Assembly: GCF_000731985.1 (NCBI RefSeq)
Contig: NZ_JNCS01000003.1
Span: forward strand, 248,001 to 312,000
DNA from: Natrinema altunense
GTDB taxonomy: Archaea; Halobacteriota; Halobacteria; Halobacteriales; Natrialbaceae
Direction: 5' to 3'
Length of the DNA: 64,000 nucleotides
This document shows, piece after piece, positions 18,265-26,695 of this stretch. How positions within the stretch are numbered: the first letter of the stretch is position 1; each line of letters begins with the position of its first letter. The translations under genes were made by a program, and so were the position numbers. Under the pieces are notes generated by a model. The model did no database searches and was not told the DNA's origin. It saw only the letters and a list, made by a program, of their open reading frames with translations.

Positions 18265-19005
18265 CTATCTTTTCGACTGCTTACTTCTGAACTCTTTTTT
18301 CAGATGCATCAGTGCCAGTGCTGGCGCATTCCTGATGAAATCCCAAACAGCCTGTGGGCCTGCATTGGCTAGCACTCTCGTGGCCCCTTTCTTCTGTGTG
18401 AAGAATACCGGGCTGCCTCGGTAGATCTCGCGTTCGTAGATTCTGTTCTCGTCCCTATTTTTGAGTACCTCCGTCACTGTCCATACGTTGTTCCAGTCGC
18501 CTCTCATCACGACCACGCCGTCGGGGTTCACGATGTGTACCGAGTTCGGCATTCCCCCGTATTTCCTGTGGGCGGTTCCTTCAACGTCGTCCACGAGGAC
18601 GGTGCGCTCAACGTCGTACTCGGCTGCAAACGTCCGTGCTCGTTCGAGTTTGGCTTCCAACGAGTCGTGAGCCTCGAAGTGTTCTCCTGGATGAGCCTCC
18701 CTCGTATACAGCAGGATGAACATCACGTCTTCGAACTGCTTCTGGAGTTCGTCCATCACGTGGACTTTCGAATCCGTGATGGGACACGTGATGCTACCGG
18801 TCTCTAGGACGACCCAACTCCCCCTGAAATCCGAAAATTCGACCGTCTCTCCTTCCAGCGTTATAGCTTCGAAATTGGGGGCGTCGTCGCCTGGCTCGGG
18901 CCCGTCGAAGCTTCTGAAGTCGTAGTATTCCGGGCTGAAATGCCTGTAGTTATACGACTGATTCGTCGGTTCGTCTCCCGTCGGATCTGTTCGTGACTCA
19001 GCCAT
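18265..19005 (-). CDS. Deiodinase-like / redoxin-fold protein
   Basis: 246 residues from ATG 19005 (MAESRTDPTG); the frame is open 31 codons further with no sense. Thioredoxin-fold core from about residue 36: PGDDAPNFEAITLEGETVEF, then VVLETGSITCPIT with Cys at about 74, FILLYTREAHPGEHF, and GGMPNSVHIVNPDG VVV-type strands. The GS-x-T-C-P motif is where animal iodothyronine deiodinases have selenocysteine (GSCTUP), and the YxxEAHP phrase is also a deiodinase signature. There is no second Cys for an AhpC/TSA resolving partner nearby. The probable role is thiol-based redox or dehalogenation; the archaeal substrate is unknown. Divergent from an HTH_10 regulator. Confidence 0.75.
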   Translation of the reverse strand: MAESRTDPTGDEPTNQSYNYRHFSPEYYDFRSFDGPEPGDDAPNFEAITLEGETVEFSDFRGSWVVLETGSITCPITDSKVHVMDELQKQFEDVMFILLYTREAHPGEHFEAHDSLEAKLERARTFAAEYDVERTVLVDDVEGTAHRKYGGMPNSVHIVNPDGVVVMRGDWNNVWTVTEVLKNRDENRIYEREIYRGSPVFFTQKKGATRVLANAGPQAVWDFIRNAPALALMHLKKEFRSKQSKR

Positions 19006-19065
19006 GGTTCTACCAGTGGGTAGGGTGACGAGACAGGTCTGGAGACTGCCTAGTATTATCGGTAG

Positions 19066-19136
19066 TATATAAGTCGAAGTGGAGCGAACTATGAGCAATG
19101 AATCCAGAGAGCATCGAAACGGAGGCCGACTAGCGC
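19066..19136 (+). promoter_or_regulatory. Promoter, 11-codon upstream ORF and Shine-Dalgarno before the HTH_10 gene
   Basis: TATATAA at 19066-19072 would place transcription start near 19091-19098. An ATG at 19098 opens a short frame (MNPESIETEAD) in the same phase as the regulator, closed by TAG at 19131-19133, one codon before the regulator's ATG at 19137. GGAGG at 19121-19125 is a suitable ribosome binding site for 19137. Confidence 0.5.
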
Positions 19137-19790
19137 ATGCGGGCTGTCACCTTCACGCTTGACCAACCGGACAGTTCACACATCGCATATAGAATGTTCG
19201 GTGCGGACTCGGAATTCGAAAGAGAGCAAATCTACCATCTTAACGTCCTCGCGGATGAAACCGTCATCCTGCTTGGTCGGCTCCGAGGTGACCTCGACGA
19301 AGCGAGACGATTGTTGGGTGACCACACGGACGTACTCGGGTACAGTATCTCCAGCGAGGAGCCACAGAACGGGCTCGTGTATATACACGCTCGGCCACCG
19401 CCTGCCATGAAGCGGTTCTTAGAGCTCCCCCGAATCCACGAGGTGTTCTTCAATTTCCCGATCGGGAGTACCAGCGACGGACGGCTCAGCGTGGAGATGC
19501 TTGGCGAGACGAACGATGTGTTACGAGAGGCGCTTGCTGACGTGCCGCCGCAACTCGACGTGACTATCGAGCGTATCGGCCCGTATCCGGACGCAGGAGG
19601 ACACATCGTAGCCCTGTTGACCGACCGCCAACGAGAGGTTCTGGATGTCGCTCTGTCCCTCGGATACTACGACGTTCCACGGCAGGCGACCCATAGTGAT
19701 ATCGCGGAACAACTGGACTGTTCTGTTGCCACCGTAGGCGAGCATCTCCAGAAAATCGAATCGCGCGTATTCAAGCATATCCGTCCCTGA
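19137..19790 (+). CDS. HTH_10 (bacterio-opsin activator-like) transcriptional regulator
   Basis: 217 residues. The C-terminal HTH_10 domain is clear: LTDRQREVLDVALSLGYYDVPRQATHSDIAEQLDCSVATVGEHLQKIESRV region, about residues 157-212. The first 150 residues form the haloarchaeal Bat-type sensor region (MRAVTFTLDQPDSSHIAYRM start). The start at 19137 follows an in-frame TAG and has a GGAGG 11 nt upstream. Divergent from the deiodinase-like operon, which it may control. Confidence 0.85.
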   Translation: MRAVTFTLDQPDSSHIAYRMFGADSEFEREQIYHLNVLADETVILLGRLRGDLDEARRLLGDHTDVLGYSISSEEPQNGLVYIHARPPPAMKRFLELPRIHEVFFNFPIGSTSDGRLSVEMLGETNDVLREALADVPPQLDVTIERIGPYPDAGGHIVALLTDRQREVLDVALSLGYYDVPRQATHSDIAEQLDCSVATVGEHLQKIESRVFKHIRP

Positions 19791-20028
19791 TCCGATTCGA
19801 TGGACACCCCCTCTGTATGCAGCACGCGACACCTGTCAGCTGAAGGATTCACGGACGTTGATTTTCGTGATGCATCGATCTCTGCCACGTGGGCCCTCTT
19901 TGATTCAGTGACCCCGGACGGCTATGGAGCCGTGTCATCTGTCATCGATTGAGGAACGAAAGAGCAACTGCCGGAAGAAGAATCAGCAACCAGACCGACA
20001 ATAGAAGGTCTGAAATAGTCGAATTCGG

Positions 20029-20364
20029 CTACCTGCTTTCACGCTGCTCAACTTTGTTCAGCTCGATCAGGAGCCGGAAGATCGCCTTGACGAGGTTCGC
20101 GTCGACGTCGAACCGTTCGGCGTTCTCCCCGGCCCGCTCCATGACTTGCTGTTCCTGTGTCTCGTCGGTCGTCGGCAACCCCTGTTCGTCTTTGACCGCC
20201 GCGATGGTGTCCGCGACATAGGTTCGCTGGGCGATCAACTCGACGAGTTCCCGGTCGATCGTCCGGATCTCCTCGCGCAGTTCGTCGAGGTCCATCTCCT
20301 CGGGTGTCCGTTCCTCCTCGTCGATTCCGCCGTCCGTCGCCGCATCAGTTTGATCTCGAGTCAT
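20029..20364 (-). CDS. aroQ: Chorismate mutase (AroQ class)
   Basis: 111 residues. Start at 20364 is set by an ATGA overlap with the shikimate kinase stop. After an acidic N-terminus, the AroQ helical domain runs from MDLDELREEIRTIDRELVEL through IAQRTYVADTIAAVKDEQGLP to the end. Catalytic-type residues are visible: Arg in the first helix (EEIRTID), Arg/Lys in RTYVADTIAAVK, and the Gln/Glu in EQQVMERA. It converts chorismate to prephenate for Phe and Tyr. Translational coupling with shikimate kinase ties two steps of aromatic synthesis. Confidence 0.9.
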   Translation of the reverse strand: MTRDQTDAATDGGIDEEERTPEEMDLDELREEIRTIDRELVELIAQRTYVADTIAAVKDEQGLPTTDETQEQQVMERAGENAERFDVDANLVKAIFRLLIELNKVEQRESR

Positions 20365-21233
20365 ATCCGTCGTGTGCCGTCCGTTCGCGTTCGCAGTAAT
20401 CGTGTCGTTCCGTCCCGCTCGGCCCATCGCTCTCGGACCGTCTCGAGCGCGTCTCGCTCCCCGACGGCGACGTAACTCGGGCCGGTGCCCGAAAGCGAAA
20501 CGCCCGTTACGTCGGGCAAGGCGTCGATCATCGGATCCGTCGAGAACTCGAGTGCGCCACAGAAGGCGAAGCCGTTGACGGTCATGGCCTCGCCGTAGCG
20601 GCCGTCGAGCGCGAGTTCCTCGACGAGATCGGCCATCGGGGCGACGCGTTCGCAGGCCGATACGTCGGCGTCGGCGCTGTAGGCCTGTTCGGGCGGCGTG
20701 TAGACCAGCGCGTTCCAGTCGACCTCCTCGCGAGCGAGCAGTGCGTCGGCCGTATTGTCAGTTACCGTCACGCCGCCGAGCATGCTCGCGCTGGCGTCGT
20801 CGAACGCCCCGGTCGCCGTCACGCCGGCGTCGCGGGCGGCTCGAACGCCCAGTCGGCAGGCGTCGATCCGCTCGACCGCGTCGGCGACTGCGAGGGCGTC
20901 CAGCGTCGCGAGCACCGTCGCGTTGGCGGCGGCGCTGGAACTCTTCAGCCCGGCGGCCATCGGCACCTCGCTTTCGGTGTGAACGCGAGCGCCAACCGTG
21001 CCGGCGTCTAACCCGGCCCGCGCGGCGTACTCGCTGATCGTCATCGCAGCACAGCGTTCGACGAGCGTCGTATCGGCCTCGGGCTGGCCGGCGACCTCGC
21101 CGACGACCTCGCCGTCCTCGGTGAGTTCGACGGTCGCGGTCGTCTCGAGATCGATCGCGAACGCCGACCCGGTGCCGGTCGCGAGCGCGTTGAGTACCGT
21201 CCCGGCTGCGGGGGCGACAGCACGGCCATCCAT
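20361..21233 (-). CDS. aroK: Shikimate kinase, archaeal GHMP type
   Basis: 290 residues of the GHMP kinase fold, unrelated to bacterial AroK. The start MDGRAVAPAAGTVLNALATG is the family's N-terminus. The phosphate-binding motif is PMAAGLKSSSAAANATV at about 91-107, and the C-terminal glycine motif is GVSLSGTGPSYVAVGE at about 259-274. It phosphorylates shikimate with ATP in the aromatic amino acid pathway. It overlaps chorismate mutase by 4 nt in one operon. The length is normal. Confidence 0.93.
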   Translation of the reverse strand: MDGRAVAPAAGTVLNALATGTGSAFAIDLETTATVELTEDGEVVGEVAGQPEADTTLVERCAAMTISEYAARAGLDAGTVGARVHTESEVPMAAGLKSSSAAANATVLATLDALAVADAVERIDACRLGVRAARDAGVTATGAFDDASASMLGGVTVTDNTADALLAREEVDWNALVYTPPEQAYSADADVSACERVAPMADLVEELALDGRYGEAMTVNGFAFCGALEFSTDPMIDALPDVTGVSLSGTGPSYVAVGERDALETVRERWAERDGTTRLLRTRTDGTRRI

Positions 21234-21351
21234 ACCCGGACTCTCTCAGAGCGCGTACTTACGGCTGACGGTCTCGTGACTCCGCCGGCGACCGGTCGGT
21301 AGCGATCCGGATCCGCTCGGGCTCGTTCGCGACGCTCGACTGCTGTCCGGC

Positions 21352-21435
21352 TATAGTAGCAACTGCAACGATTCACACACTGATCGCAACGCAGTCGTAC
21401 GGTCAGGTGTGCGATGACTTTCAGTTGCTACTATA
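21352..21435. repeat. 84-bp MITE with perfect 14-bp terminal inverted repeats
   Basis: The ends TATAGTAGCAACTG and CAGTTGCTACTATA are perfect inverted repeats. Inside, a second arm pair (CACACACTGATCG / CGGTCAGGTGTG) extends the pairing, so the whole element can fold into one long hairpin. It encodes nothing. A decayed relative lies at 3045-3129. No clear target duplication is visible. Confidence 0.8.
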
Positions 21436-21569
21436 TTCTGGCCGGGTTCGAAACGCCGACTCGGCAGCCCGTAGAGAACGGCGTCCGCCAGGACGCGCGC
21501 GTAGCGTGACTCGAGATGACGGACCGATAGAGCACACCGCTTTTCCCCGATCCGACCCAACGAGTCGGT

Positions 21570-22001
21570 ATGAGTGCACGCAACGACGTCCCCCCTAGTA
21601 CGATCGGCGTCGATTTCGTCGACGGTGGCGTGGTCGTCGAGTACCACGACGGTCGAGAGGTGTTCTACCACGGTCCCCCCGAGCCCATCGAAGGACCGCT
21701 AACGACCCCGCCGGGGAAGGAGGTCCACGTCCTCGTCACCGATCCCGACGGGGTCGAGGGTGCTATGACGTACGTCAACGATCGGAACACCCACGACGAC
21801 ATCCTCGAGTCGACCGGCGTCGGCCGCGTGATGCTCGACCGCGACGACGAGGCGGAACTGTTTCCGGGCGTGACCGTCGCGACGGACGCCTACTCGGTCC
21901 GCGTCGAGGCGGACCTCTCGGTCGTCGACGGGAGGGTGTTCGTCTTCGCCGAGGACGAACTGAGCGAACTCGCCTACGAACTCGTCGAGGACACGGATTA
22001 A
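21570..22001 (+). CDS. DUF5796 family protein
   Basis: 143 residues, acidic, no signal or helix. Recognisable haloarchaeal sequence: PPSTIGVDFVDGGVVVEYHDGREVFYHGPP, then KEVHVLVTDPDGVEGAMTYVNDRNTHDDILESTGVGR. I know this as a conserved cytoplasmic family of unknown function. Its stop overlaps the next gene's start by one base (TAATG), indicating translational coupling. Confidence 0.8.
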   Translation: MSARNDVPPSTIGVDFVDGGVVVEYHDGREVFYHGPPEPIEGPLTTPPGKEVHVLVTDPDGVEGAMTYVNDRNTHDDILESTGVGRVMLDRDDEAELFPGVTVATDAYSVRVEADLSVVDGRVFVFAEDELSELAYELVEDTD

Positions 22002-22246
22002 TGCCGCTGCAGAAACCCTGGCGCGACCTCGAGCGCGAGACGGCCGCCGCCGCGCCGGACCGGCCCGGCGTCTACGAACTCGGCGACGGGTCGGGGACGG
22101 TACTGGCGGTCGACCACGGCGTTCTCCGGGACGAACTCAAGACCGCGGTCGCCTACGGCGACGGCGATCGGGTCCGCTGGACGGAGACGCACACGCTCGA
22201 GGGAGCACGCGAACTCGCGGCCGAGCACCGCGACCGACTCGAGTAG
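22001..22246 (+). CDS. DUF7508-like small protein
   Basis: 81 residues: MPLQKPWRDLERETAAAAPD, then RPGVYELGDGSGTVLAVDHGVLRDELKTAVAYG and RWTETHTLEGARELAAEHR. It resembles the GIY-YIG-like small haloarchaeal family DUF7508; the RPGVYEL phrase is similar to the first strand of GIY-YIG nucleases but the catalytic residues are not evident. Coupled to the DUF5796 gene by a TAATG overlap. Function unknown. Confidence 0.75.
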   Translation: MPLQKPWRDLERETAAAAPDRPGVYELGDGSGTVLAVDHGVLRDELKTAVAYGDGDRVRWTETHTLEGARELAAEHRDRLE

Positions 22247-22249
22247 CCG

Positions 22250-22384
22250 CTACTGGATGTACGTCGGATCGGAGCCGTCACACCGCTTTTCGTGTGCCGC
22301 CGCGTCGGACTGCTCGTCGAAGAGAAGCCCGCAGGTCTCACACTCGTACCAGGTGGTGTCGTCGCGCTCTGTCTGGACGACCAT
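22250..22384 (-). CDS. Small C2H2-like zinc-finger protein (DUF7128-like, 44 aa)
   Basis: Short reading frame from ATG 22384 to TAG 22250. Sequence: MVVQTERDDTTWYECETCGL, then LFDEQSDAAAHEKRCDGSDP and TYIQ. The CxxC, then H-x3-C arrangement (ECETCGL ... HEKRC) is a single zinc finger. Many haloarchaea carry such tiny conserved zinc proteins (DUF7128 type). It is convergent with the gene at 22001 and lies between it and the di-iron oxidase, same strand as the latter. Role unknown; binding of nucleic acid or protein is plausible. Confidence 0.75.
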   Translation of the reverse strand: MVVQTERDDTTWYECETCGLLFDEQSDAAAHEKRCDGSDPTYIQ

Positions 22385-22469
22385 GGGAGACGATGGAACA
22401 CGGACGACAAAAGGCGTTTCTCCGGGCACCGTCGCCGTCGAACGGGGCGTCGGCCCGGACCGATCGCGA

Positions 22470-23372
22470 TCAGGCGTCGAGTTCGGTTAGCTCTTCGACG
22501 GCCGGGATCTGCTCGCTCGCGGAGGTGATCTGTTGCATTCGCTGTTCGTGTTTCGTGTACGCGTAGTCGGCCAGGTCGGCGGGGTTCGGGCCGGGGCCGT
22601 CCTCGGAACTGGCCCCCTCGTCGCCCGCGATACTCTCCTGGACGAGCGGCACCAACTCGTCGATCGTCTCGCGGAGGAGGTCCGGCTCAACCGCGCCGTC
22701 GCTGACGAGTCCCTTGAGTTTCGCCATCCCGAAGCCGACGTGACGGCCCTCGTCGCTGCGAATCAGTTTGAGCCCCTCCACCAGTCCCGGGAGATCGGGC
22801 AGTTCGGGCTCGTTCTCACCGTAGGCGAGGGTGAGCCCGTAGTAGCCGGTCTGAGCCAGAATCCCCTCGATCGTCAGGTGATAGTGACAGTATGCACGCG
22901 CTCGAGTCTCGGCTGTGTCCTCCTCGAGAAGCCGTGCCATCGCCCGCTCGTTGCGTTCGAACAGTTCGTCGTAGGGCTCGTTGAACCACCGCTCGTCGGT
23001 CGGCGAGGAGCGGTCCTGCCCGCGTCGATCCTCTTCGGCGTGGATCACCTCGCGCCAGTAGCGATCGAAGAAGTCGGTGTGTTTCGACTCCTCGTAGAGT
23101 TGCGTCGTGATGAACATCTGATCGTCGATGTCCGCCAGCACGATCGCCAGCGGCGCGAGGTCCTCGGTCACCGACTGCTCGCCCGCGCCGAACAGCGCGA
23201 GCGACTGCTTGAGGCCCGTAAAGGCGGAATCGGGAAGTTCGGCGACGCCCTCGAGATCCGCCTCGAGATCGATCTCGTGGGGGTCCCAGTGTTTCTCGAC
23301 CGCGTTTCGGTAGTAGTTGTGCGATCGAATCGTCGTCTCGAGTTGCATCGCGGGGTGGTCGTTGGCGGCCAT
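22470..23372 (-). CDS. R2-like ligand-binding oxidase (R2lox) / RNR beta-like di-iron protein
   Basis: 300 residues from ATG 23372 (a GTG two codons upstream is possible). Ferritin-like fold with all six metal ligands visible: E70 (SVTEDLAP), E95 and H98 (EESKHTDFF), E169 (LTIEGILAQ), and E208 and H211 (SDEGRHVGFG). Spacing follows R2lox (E69, E102, H105, E167, E202, H205) and the length matches R2lox (about 300) rather than true R2 (about 350). R2lox proteins hold a Mn/Fe site and a bound fatty acid. No R1 alpha gene is adjacent; the B12-dependent RNR is 26 kb away. It is often annotated as ribonucleotide reductase beta. Confidence 0.82.
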   Translation of the reverse strand: MAANDHPAMQLETTIRSHNYYRNAVEKHWDPHEIDLEADLEGVAELPDSAFTGLKQSLALFGAGEQSVTEDLAPLAIVLADIDDQMFITTQLYEESKHTDFFDRYWREVIHAEEDRRGQDRSSPTDERWFNEPYDELFERNERAMARLLEEDTAETRARAYCHYHLTIEGILAQTGYYGLTLAYGENEPELPDLPGLVEGLKLIRSDEGRHVGFGMAKLKGLVSDGAVEPDLLRETIDELVPLVQESIAGDEGASSEDGPGPNPADLADYAYTKHEQRMQQITSASEQIPAVEELTELDA

Positions 23373-23430
23373 ACTCACCCGAACATATGCGTCGCAGTCC
23401 GATGAGCTTATATCTCATACAGTAGGGCGT

Positions 23431-23437
23431 TTATATA
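23431..23437 (+). promoter_or_regulatory. TATA box for a leaderless HTH_10 gene
   Basis: TTATATA is centred about 25 nt before the ATG at 23459, so transcription should start at or next to the start codon. No Shine-Dalgarno sequence precedes it, consistent with leaderless translation. Confidence 0.6.
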
Positions 23438-23458
23438 GTCCGCGGTCGAAGGCCCGCT

Positions 23459-24097
23459 ATGGGACTCATCGCCGAGTTTCAGCTCAGCTCCCCCGACCTC
23501 CCGCTGACGGACGCGGTAGCGGCCGTCCCGGACGTCACGCTCTACATCGAGCGGATACTCGTCATCGATCCCGATCGACCGGTCGTCCTCTGTCGCGCAG
23601 TCGGAGCCGACGACGGGTTTCTCGAGGCGCTCGCGGCGGACCCGACGGTCGACACGTACGCGACGATAGACGACGGTAACGGGGAGGGCAGTGCGATGTA
23701 CCGCATCAAATTGCGGAACCCGCCGCTCCCGATCTACCGGAAGTACGTCGAACTGGGGACCACCCCGCTTGGTGGCATCGTTACCGTCGACGGCTGGTGG
23801 GGGCGGGCCCGGTTTCCCGACCGGGACGCGCTCGCGGAGTACCGCGCGTTCTGTACGGACCGCGGCAGTGCGTTCAAACTCGAGCGACTGACACGCGAGT
23901 CGTCGACCGACGATCCGCCGTTCGGGCTTACCGACGAACAGTACGAGGCGCTCGTCACGGCCCACGAAGCGGGCTACTTCGCGGTCCCGCGAGAGGCCTC
24001 GACCGAAGTCGTCGGCGATCGCCTCGGTATTTCGGCACCGTCGGCCTCCGAGCGGTTGCGACGCGGGATCGATCGGTTACTCGAGAACGCCCTGTGA
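23459..24097 (+). CDS. HTH_10 (Bat-like) transcriptional regulator
   Basis: 212 residues. N-terminal sensor region MGLIAEFQLSSPDLPLTDAV, typical of haloarchaeal Bat-type proteins, ends near 150. The C-terminal HTH_10: LTDEQYEALVTAHEAGYFAVPREASTEVVGDRLGISAPSASERLRRGIDRLL region, about 158-208. Divergent from the di-iron oxidase gene, which it may regulate; 85 nt before cdc48 on the same strand. Confidence 0.87.
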   Translation: MGLIAEFQLSSPDLPLTDAVAAVPDVTLYIERILVIDPDRPVVLCRAVGADDGFLEALAADPTVDTYATIDDGNGEGSAMYRIKLRNPPLPIYRKYVELGTTPLGGIVTVDGWWGRARFPDRDALAEYRAFCTDRGSAFKLERLTRESSTDDPPFGLTDEQYEALVTAHEAGYFAVPREASTEVVGDRLGISAPSASERLRRGIDRLLENAL

Positions 24098-24181
24098 TCG
24101 GTCTCCGCCCCGAATCGGCGGCGACGGGAAACTGCCGGTGAGAGGGCAATTCTCAAGGCGACTGGTCCGAAAGGAACGTGT

Positions 24182-26416
24182 ATGAGTTCGTCGGAATCGG
24201 ACGGCGTGACGCTGTCGGTCCGCGCTGCGGAGAAAGGTGACGCCGGCCGGGGCGTCGCACGGATTCCCGAACCGACGCGTCGCCAGCTCGGTATCCTGAG
24301 CGGCGACACCGTCGTGATCGAGGGCACGGAGACGACGGTCGCAAAGATGTGGCCTGCCGACCAGTCGGTCCCCGAGACCGCCATCCAGATCGACGGGGAC
24401 ACGCGTGCGAACGCCGGCGTCCACGTCGGGGACACGGTTTCCGTTCGCGCGAAGGACAAGTCGACCATTACCGACGCCGACCGGGTCACGCTGGTCGCGC
24501 CGCCGGGACTGCCCGAACGCCAGCGGCGGGCCGCCGAGAACGAAGCGACGGAAAAACTACGGAACCGGCCGGTCCGTGCCGGTGAACAGGTTCGGATCGA
24601 AGGGATCGACCAACAGCCGTTCAGGGTCACCGACACCGATCCCGACGGCGACGTTCGAATCACGAACGCGACGACGATTCGGATCGTCGACGCCGAGGCG
24701 GGACCGGGCGGTATCGCGAGTTCGAGCGGCTCCGGGACGACCGATCGCGGCCGCGACTCGACCGATTCGTCGGGGACGGCAGTCACCGCCGATGCCGGTT
24801 CCGAAGGCGGCATCGACGGCCCCGGAACGAACTCCGGCGTCACCTACGAGGACATCGGCGGGTTGGACGAGGAACTCGAACTCGTCCGCGAGATGATCGA
24901 GCTCCCGCTGTCCGAGCCGGACCTGTTCCGCCGGCTCGGCGTCGAGCCCCCGTCGGGCGTGTTGCTGTACGGCCCGCCGGGAACCGGCAAGACGCTGATC
25001 GCCCGCGCGGTGGCCAACGAGGTCGACGCCAATTTCGAGACGATCTCCGGCCCGGAGATCATGTCGAAGTACAAAGGCGAAAGCGAGGAGCGGCTCCGCG
25101 ACGTGTTCGAAACCGCCGAAGCGAACGCGCCGACGATCGTCTTCTTCGACGAGATCGATTCGATCGCCGGCACGCGCGACGACGATGGCGACGCCGAAAA
25201 TCGGATCGTCGGCCAGCTGTTGACCCTGATGGACGGCCTCGATGCCCGCGGCGAAGTCATCGTCATCGGCGCGACCAACCGGGTCGATACGATCGATCCC
25301 GCGCTCCGGCGGGGCGGTCGCTTCGACCGCGAGATCCAGATCGGCGTCCCCGACGAGGACGGTCGCCGCGAGATTCTCGAGGTCCACACCCGCGGCATGC
25401 CCCTCGCCGACGACGTCGACGTCGATACGATCGCGCGACGGACCCACGGCTTCGTCGGTGCGGATCTGGATGCCGTCGCGAGCGAGGCCGCGATGGCCGC
25501 GATCCGCGACCGGCCGACCGATACCGACGAGCGCCGGGACTGGAGCCGGAACCCGACGGTCCGGAAAGCGCACTTCGATGCCGCGCTCGCGTCCGTCGAA
25601 CCGTCCGCCATGCGCGAGTACGTCGCCGAATCGCCGACCACCGACTTCTCTGACGTCGGCGGCCTCGAGGCGGCGAAACAGACGCTCCGGGAGTCCGTCG
25701 AGTGGCCGCTGACCTACGATCGGCTCTTCGAAGAGACCAACACCGAGCCGCCGTCCGGCGTCCTGCTGTACGGCCCGCCGGGGACCGGCAAGACGTTGCT
25801 CGCTCGCGCGCTGGCGGGCGAAACGGACGTCAATTTCGTCCGCGTCGACGGTCCCGAGATCATCGACCGCTACGTCGGCGAGTCCGAAAAAGCGATCCGC
25901 GAGGTGTTCGAACGCGCCCGCCAGTCGGCCCCGTCGATCGTCTTCTTCGACGAGATCGACGCGATCACGGCCGCCCGGGGCGAGGGCCACGAGGTCACCG
26001 AACGCGTCGTCTCACAGCTGTTGACCGAACTCGACGGGATGCGGGAAAACCCCAACCTCGTCGTGCTGGCCGCGACCAACCGCAAGGACCAGATCGATCC
26101 CGCCCTGTTGCGTCCCGGCCGACTCGACACCCACGTCTTCGTCGGCGAGCCCGATCTCGAGGCTCGAGAACAGATCCTCGGGGTCCACACCGACGGGAAA
26201 CCGCTGGCCGACGACATCGATATCGGCGACCTCGCGGCCGAGCTCGAGGGGTACACCGGTGCCGATCTCGAGGCGCTGGTCAGGAACGCCTCGATGCGAG
26301 CGATCCGCGAGGTCGCCGACGAGTACGGGCCCGAGGCGGCGAACGAACGGGCGTCGAAGGTCGTCGTCGACCGCCGGCACCTCGAGGCCGCGCGTGAGGA
26401 AGTGGACACGGCATAA
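24182..26416 (+). CDS. Cdc48/VCP-family AAA ATPase (copy with Ser/Gly linker)
   Basis: 744 residues. N-domain (double-psi barrel) about 8-170, two AAA modules with Walker A GPPGTGKT at 264-271 and 531-538, and Walker B IVFFDEID in each. Between N-domain and D1, residues about 172-218 form a Ser/Gly/Asp-rich low-complexity linker (SSSGSGTTDRG) absent from the paralogue at 26696. It unfolds protein substrates for degradation or complex disassembly, probably feeding the proteasome. D2 has the second-region motif LLRPGRLD; D1 reads LRRGGRFD rather than the usual LRRPGRFD. No C-terminal HbYX motif: it ends EEVDTA. Confidence 0.92.
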   Translation: MSSSESDGVTLSVRAAEKGDAGRGVARIPEPTRRQLGILSGDTVVIEGTETTVAKMWPADQSVPETAIQIDGDTRANAGVHVGDTVSVRAKDKSTITDADRVTLVAPPGLPERQRRAAENEATEKLRNRPVRAGEQVRIEGIDQQPFRVTDTDPDGDVRITNATTIRIVDAEAGPGGIASSSGSGTTDRGRDSTDSSGTAVTADAGSEGGIDGPGTNSGVTYEDIGGLDEELELVREMIELPLSEPDLFRRLGVEPPSGVLLYGPPGTGKTLIARAVANEVDANFETISGPEIMSKYKGESEERLRDVFETAEANAPTIVFFDEIDSIAGTRDDDGDAENRIVGQLLTLMDGLDARGEVIVIGATNRVDTIDPALRRGGRFDREIQIGVPDEDGRREILEVHTRGMPLADDVDVDTIARRTHGFVGADLDAVASEAAMAAIRDRPTDTDERRDWSRNPTVRKAHFDAALASVEPSAMREYVAESPTTDFSDVGGLEAAKQTLRESVEWPLTYDRLFEETNTEPPSGVLLYGPPGTGKTLLARALAGETDVNFVRVDGPEIIDRYVGESEKAIREVFERARQSAPSIVFFDEIDAITAARGEGHEVTERVVSQLLTELDGMRENPNLVVLAATNRKDQIDPALLRPGRLDTHVFVGEPDLEAREQILGVHTDGKPLADDIDIGDLAAELEGYTGADLEALVRNASMRAIREVADEYGPEAANERASKVVVDRRHLEAAREEVDTA

Positions 26417-26695
26417 ACCGGGCGGCGGACGACGGGCAACGGGTCGTCCTATCGGCATCGAAGGACCGGTCACGCCTCCTTACACGAACTGCTGCGAGGC
26501 TGTCCGTCGGACGCCACGCACACGTTCAGCCACGGGTGATCGGCCCGGCTGATCCGTCGAACACATCGGCCGCCATCGCTGACGATCGTGGCTCCAACGG
26601 GTCGGGCACGGATCGCTGGCTCTCGGGGCTCGAGAGAACTCCTCGCCAAAAACGAAACCTACCCTCTGGGCATCGAGGGTGATCGACGACCGCGA

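Noticed and set aside
24557-25990. Antisense 477-codon frame over the Cdc48 gene
   Set aside because: A typical high-GC mirror frame (ARG/VAL/ASP-rich) with no motif; the opposite strand has full AAA motifs.
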